Position numbers and translations under genes: made by a program. From the NCBI GenBank assembly GCA_023389035.1, contig JAEWFC010000016.1:167372-231371 (forward strand): a DNA stretch of 64,000 nt, written 5' to 3'. The notes under the pieces are model-generated. The model made no database searches, was not told the DNA's origin, and saw nothing but the letters and a program-made list of their open reading frames with translations. Below are positions 61,307 through 64,000 of this stretch, one piece after another; the first letter of the stretch is position 1; each line of letters opens with the position of its first letter. The DNA is from Acidobacteriota bacterium. Its GTDB lineage: Bacteria; Acidobacteriota; Blastocatellia; Pyrinomonadales; Pyrinomonadaceae.

Positions 61307-63051
61307 ATCTGAGCCATATTCCAAACATCGCGATATCCGTACCTAGCCATAGATTCCGCTCTAGCCTTGATTTGAGCGCATCCCCAACTGCCATCGCTCG
61401 TTTCAAACTCTTGAATGAATTTAACAATGTATCTTAACGAAAGTCCTCGCTCTCGAAGCAGCGGCAGTTTCTCGGTCGGTGGTCTATTCTGAAGATGTGA
61501 ATTCGTATGACGCGAGATTATGAAAAGATTCCCAATATTATCGACTGCTTCTTTATCCTCAGGTGAAATAGAATGGTCAGGATTTCGTGAAAGAAAGTGC
61601 TCGGTGTTAAAGCTCTTCTTACTGACCAGTGGATCAGGGTCGTAAATCTTAACCCATTCGCTCGCATTAAGACCGTAATTGTTTATGCGGTCAAAGATAT
61701 AGCAGGTCTCAGCAAGACTCAGCGATGAATAGTCAAGTTCCACAAACCGCGAAACAAACTCCTCCTCCGGAGCTCGCTTGGTAATGAGCATCGTGGTGAA
61801 CTCGCTAGCGCAATCCCTAAAGTTCTGAGTGGAGAAAAATTTCTGGGCGAATTCCGCATACGGTTTCTCAACTTCATTTCCGATTCGTTGACACACTTGG
61901 TTGTTAACGAAGTGATACTTTTCGAGATTCGAAAAAAGCTTTAGAAGAATTTTTGTGTCCCCATCCATTCTCGGAGTCCGTTCATAGGCTTTAACTATCG
62001 AATACACAAGTGGGTGATGCTGAGCGATCTTGAAAAGATTCAGAGCCTGGGCTGTCGCAACAAATCGACTCAAATACTCTTGATTTCCGGCAATGTTGTC
62101 GCAGCCCTCCAAGCGAAGCCATTCTGCAATCTTCGGCTCATCGTTACTTCTAACCGCGGCGTAGTAAGAGGAGAATACGGAAAGCTCATCTGTAAGCTGG
62201 GCGGCACCTACTGTTTGCCCATAAAATTTTAGTTTTCGATAGAGATCCTTGCCGAGGACGGAACCTCGTCTCGAAACCCAAAAGTACTTCAACATTCGCT
62301 GGAGCGTTCCGTCAGAGTTTTCAGTAATGTCGTCCCATTGCGATTCGATATCTTGAGACTGCAATAAGTTTGAGTAAAGATAATTCTTAACGAGATCGGC
62401 CGCATTTAACGACATACCCCGAGCATTCATTCTCTCGAAGATGTCGAAGGCGTCCAAGGCATCTTCGATGTCTACCTGAATCACGTATGAGTTGTATAAG
62501 GCGCCAAGGAATTGGCTCAACTGTGTAGAATCAAAGTCCGCGATCTCTGTTGACATGAAGTCATATAGCGGCTCGAGCTTATTCGATTGCCGTTTAACAG
62601 CCGTGGTTCCGATCTTTGCCGGGAAATCACCCTCCCAGTTGTAGTTGGAAATGTGTTTAAAGACTTTCGCAATCGTCGGAGACGGCATTAGGCGCTCACT
62701 TTCCATTTCACCGGTGGTCGGATCCGTGAAGGAAATCTTATTCTGCAAAGCGCTTGCAAGCTGGTGGTTTCCGAGTTCTTTGGCTCGGGTTCTGCATGCA
62801 ATAAGAAGTAGAGCTATTGACGTGAGTCGTTGTTGGCCGTCGACGATGCTGTAAATATCTTCATTCGACACGTCGAAGACAAAATTGCCGAGGAAGATCG
62901 CTTCACCATCTTCCATCGACGTCTTTAGATCAGTCATCATGTCGAGAATCTCGTTTTTCCCCCACGCGTACGCGCGCTGGTATTTCGGAACTTGGATCCG
63001 GTGACTCGCACCAAAAAGATCCACAATTTTTGTGCTCTTGGGAACAATCAT
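61303..63051 (-). CDS. DUF262 / DUF1524 protein (GmrSD-like)
   Basis: 582 residues. The DUF262 part has QVPKYQRAYAW and D71-GQQR-LTS (residues 71-78), plus FERMNARGMSLNAADLVKNY. The C-terminal part carries an HNH-like DUF1524 signature: TEHFLSRNP with H485, then VDNIGNLFIISRHTNSHLQN. A single chain with both domains is the GmrSD layout; GmrSD is a type IV restriction enzyme against modified phage DNA. No methylase or second subunit is adjacent. The defence role is inference from domain identity. An inverted repeat lies upstream of its start. Confidence 0.85.
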   Translation of the reverse strand: MIVPKSTKIVDLFGASHRIQVPKYQRAYAWGKNEILDMMTDLKTSMEDGEAIFLGNFVFDVSNEDIYSIVDGQQRLTSIALLLIACRTRAKELGNHQLASALQNKISFTDPTTGEMESERLMPSPTIAKVFKHISNYNWEGDFPAKIGTTAVKRQSNKLEPLYDFMSTEIADFDSTQLSQFLGALYNSYVIQVDIEDALDAFDIFERMNARGMSLNAADLVKNYLYSNLLQSQDIESQWDDITENSDGTLQRMLKYFWVSRRGSVLGKDLYRKLKFYGQTVGAAQLTDELSVFSSYYAAVRSNDEPKIAEWLRLEGCDNIAGNQEYLSRFVATAQALNLFKIAQHHPLVYSIVKAYERTPRMDGDTKILLKLFSNLEKYHFVNNQVCQRIGNEVEKPYAEFAQKFFSTQNFRDCASEFTTMLITKRAPEEEFVSRFVELDYSSLSLAETCYIFDRINNYGLNASEWVKIYDPDPLVSKKSFNTEHFLSRNPDHSISPEDKEAVDNIGNLFIISRHTNSHLQNRPPTEKLPLLRERGLSLRYIVKFIQEFETSDGSWGCAQIKARAESMARYGYRDVWNMAQI

Positions 63052-63097
63052 ATTTTTTATTTCTTAGGAGTTGGTCGGACTTTTGGGATCATAAACG

Positions 63098-63133
63098 ATC
63101 CTATCTTTCAGATCAACAATTTTTGGATAGGAT
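63098..63133. promoter_or_regulatory. Inverted repeat upstream of the DUF262 gene
   Basis: ATCCTATC (63098-63105) and GATAGGAT (63126-63133) are perfect 8-base inverted arms 20 bases apart, about 50 bases upstream of the ATG at 63051. It may be an operator or an RNA hairpin. Confidence 0.45.
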
Positions 63134-63229
63134 TACAGTGATTTTTGCAACTTTTTATCGCTTTATGCTGCGGGCGGTGCGGAGTTGGCGGATGCGTTGG
63201 CCAAATTGTTTCAGGAGATCGGGCATAGG

Positions 63230-63368
63230 TAATGCAGAACTCAGAATGCCGAATGCAGAATTCCGGATACCCGAGGCTATACGTATTGTATGCAGGCGAT
63301 CAACAGACAATAAGTATCATGGAGAATGGAGAATGGAGAGTGGAGAATGGAAAATGCGGAATGCGGAT
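63230..63368. repeat. Heptanucleotide tandem repeats in two blocks
   Basis: Five degenerate 7-bp units (AATGCAG type) at 63230-63264 and about seven (GGAGAAT, GGAGAGT, GGAAAAT, GCGGAAT) at 63321-63368. They resemble the short heptanucleotide repeats of some cyanobacterial and acidobacterial genomes. No gene is present. Confidence 0.75.
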
Positions 63369-63372
63369 CAAC

Positions 63373-63453
63373 GAACTGGCCGCCTGCGTACGCGGGCGGT
63401 TCTGACTTGGACGCTGACGAACTGGCCGCCGGCTTACGCGTGCGGTTCTGACT
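63373..63453. repeat. Pair of 35-base palindromic elements
   Basis: Two near-identical 35-base units (63373-63407 and 63419-63453) each begin GAACTGGCCGCC and end GGTTCTGACT, and each can fold as a GC-rich hairpin (GCCGCC with GGCGG). They are separated by 11 bases. They resemble extragenic palindromic repeats. Confidence 0.8.
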
Positions 63454-63542
63454 CGGGACGCGTGAGGTAATGTCGGTTTGCAGAAAAAATCGCGGTGCCG
63501 CGATCGAAAATGGTAAATAAGGTTCGGCGAGCGGATTGTGCA

Positions 63543-63995
63543 CGTCGCATAGCGACGCCTCATTGTAGCCGTGGGTGAAAACCCACGGTAGGTACGAACG
63601 ATGTTCACGTCGCGTAGCGACGATTGAAGATGAATCGCCGCTGACGCGACGGCGGATATTTTTGCCGTCTCTTCCGTGGGTTAACCGGGGTCATGGCTTC
63701 TGGAAATGAAACGTCGCTGACGCGACGCGAATGTTTGGCCACCTGACCGTGGGTGACAACCCACGGCACGGTGCAACCCGCGGGGCCGTCGCGTAGCGAC
63801 GATCGACCTCTGGTTTGCGCCACTTCCGGAAATGAATCGTCGCTGACGCGACGCGCATGTTTGGCCACCTGACCGTGGGTTGTCACCCACGGCTACATTC
63901 ACCGGGTCGCTACGCGACCGAAGAGCGATCGGCCGCGGATATCATCGCGATGCACGAGACGGGATTTACAGGGCATTTCACGTCGCATAGCGACG
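63543..63995. repeat. Field of two interleaved palindromic repeat families
   Basis: Palindrome A, CGTCGC-(G/A)TA-GCGACG or CGTCGCTGACGCGACG, occurs at 63543, 63608, 63712, 63787, 63838 and 63981, with looser copies near 63640 and 63904. Palindrome B, CCGTGGGT...ACCCACGG, occurs at 63569-63588, 63747-63766 and 63873-63892. A 66-base unit holding one A and one B is duplicated (63702-63767 and 63828-63893, about 90% identical). The array runs off the window. Open frames across it are by-products of the repeats. Confidence 0.85.
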
Positions 63996-64000
63996 CCTCA

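Noticed and set aside
63590..63960. Open frames across the terminal palindromic array (Arg-rich predicted proteins)
   Set aside because: The sequence is periodic with the palindromes and has no protein-like features; the frames exist because of the repeats.
63500..63995. Palindromic repeats considered as a CRISPR array
   Set aside because: The repeats are of two kinds, irregularly spaced and without spacers of constant length; no cas gene is in the window.

Overview
The window (about 52-55% GC by eye) is ordinary, gene-dense bacterial chromosome for roughly 0-59 kb and becomes accessory, repeat-rich DNA at 59.2-64 kb. The gene mix suggests Acidobacteriota, probably a Blastocatellia or Pyrinomonadaceae relative: a small ribosomal protein THX, a split-order nuo cluster, PilX/PilW/PilV/FimT-like minor pilins with long C-terminal domains, glycine-zipper/LysM exported proteins and extragenic palindromic repeats. 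That taxonomic call is inference from gene content; there is no rRNA gene here to confirm it.

Layout. 0-5 kb: 3' part of glpX (cut by the window edge), a 7Fe/8Fe ferredoxin, a hemerythrin-like protein, a radical SAM protein overlapping a group II PLP decarboxylase, peptide deformylase, and two decayed or unrecognised frames. 5.3-9.1 kb: a minus-strand housekeeping operon murI-rph-fabG-rhomboid-trmB; murI appears to start at CTG. 9.1-15.4 kb: exported proteins, a subtilisin-family protease, tmRNA (ssrA), a lipoprotein and a LysM protein. 15.4-29.5 kb: DUF5658 membrane protein, HtrA-like protease, CysQ-like phosphatase, SbcD-like nuclease, LON-N protein, SpoIVB-like S55 protein, HD hydrolase, moaD-moaE, a phospholipase-D-like/EEP pair, thiS-thiG.

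29.8-45.9 kb: the respiratory complex I operon nuoABCDEF-thx-nuoGHJK-(PPIase)-nuoLMN, behind a TTGACA-N17-TACGAT promoter. nuoI is not present in the cluster, and two non-subunit genes (ribosomal protein THX and an exported parvulin-type PPIase) sit inside it. 45.9-54.3 kb: an unknown protein, a class I glutamine amidotransferase-like protein, a 13 x 21-bp tandem array open on both strands, a four-gene minor pilin operon, a GCS2-type carboxylate-amine ligase and a LysR regulator. 54.6-58.9 kb: cystathionine gamma-synthase-like gene coupled to a PP2C phosphatase, NfeD protein, tRNA-Leu(TAA), and exported proteins including a second glycine-zipper protein.

59.2-64 kb is the accessory end: a two-gene unit (small acidic protein plus a PD-(D/E)XK-like protein), a further orphan, and a DUF262/DUF1524 (GmrSD-like) protein. 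The first two transcription units have related leader sequences and all three have inverted repeats next to their starts. The segment ends in heptanucleotide tandem repeats and a dense field of palindromic repeats. This region is the best candidate in the window for an uncharacterised (possibly defence-related) system; its function is not shown by the sequence.
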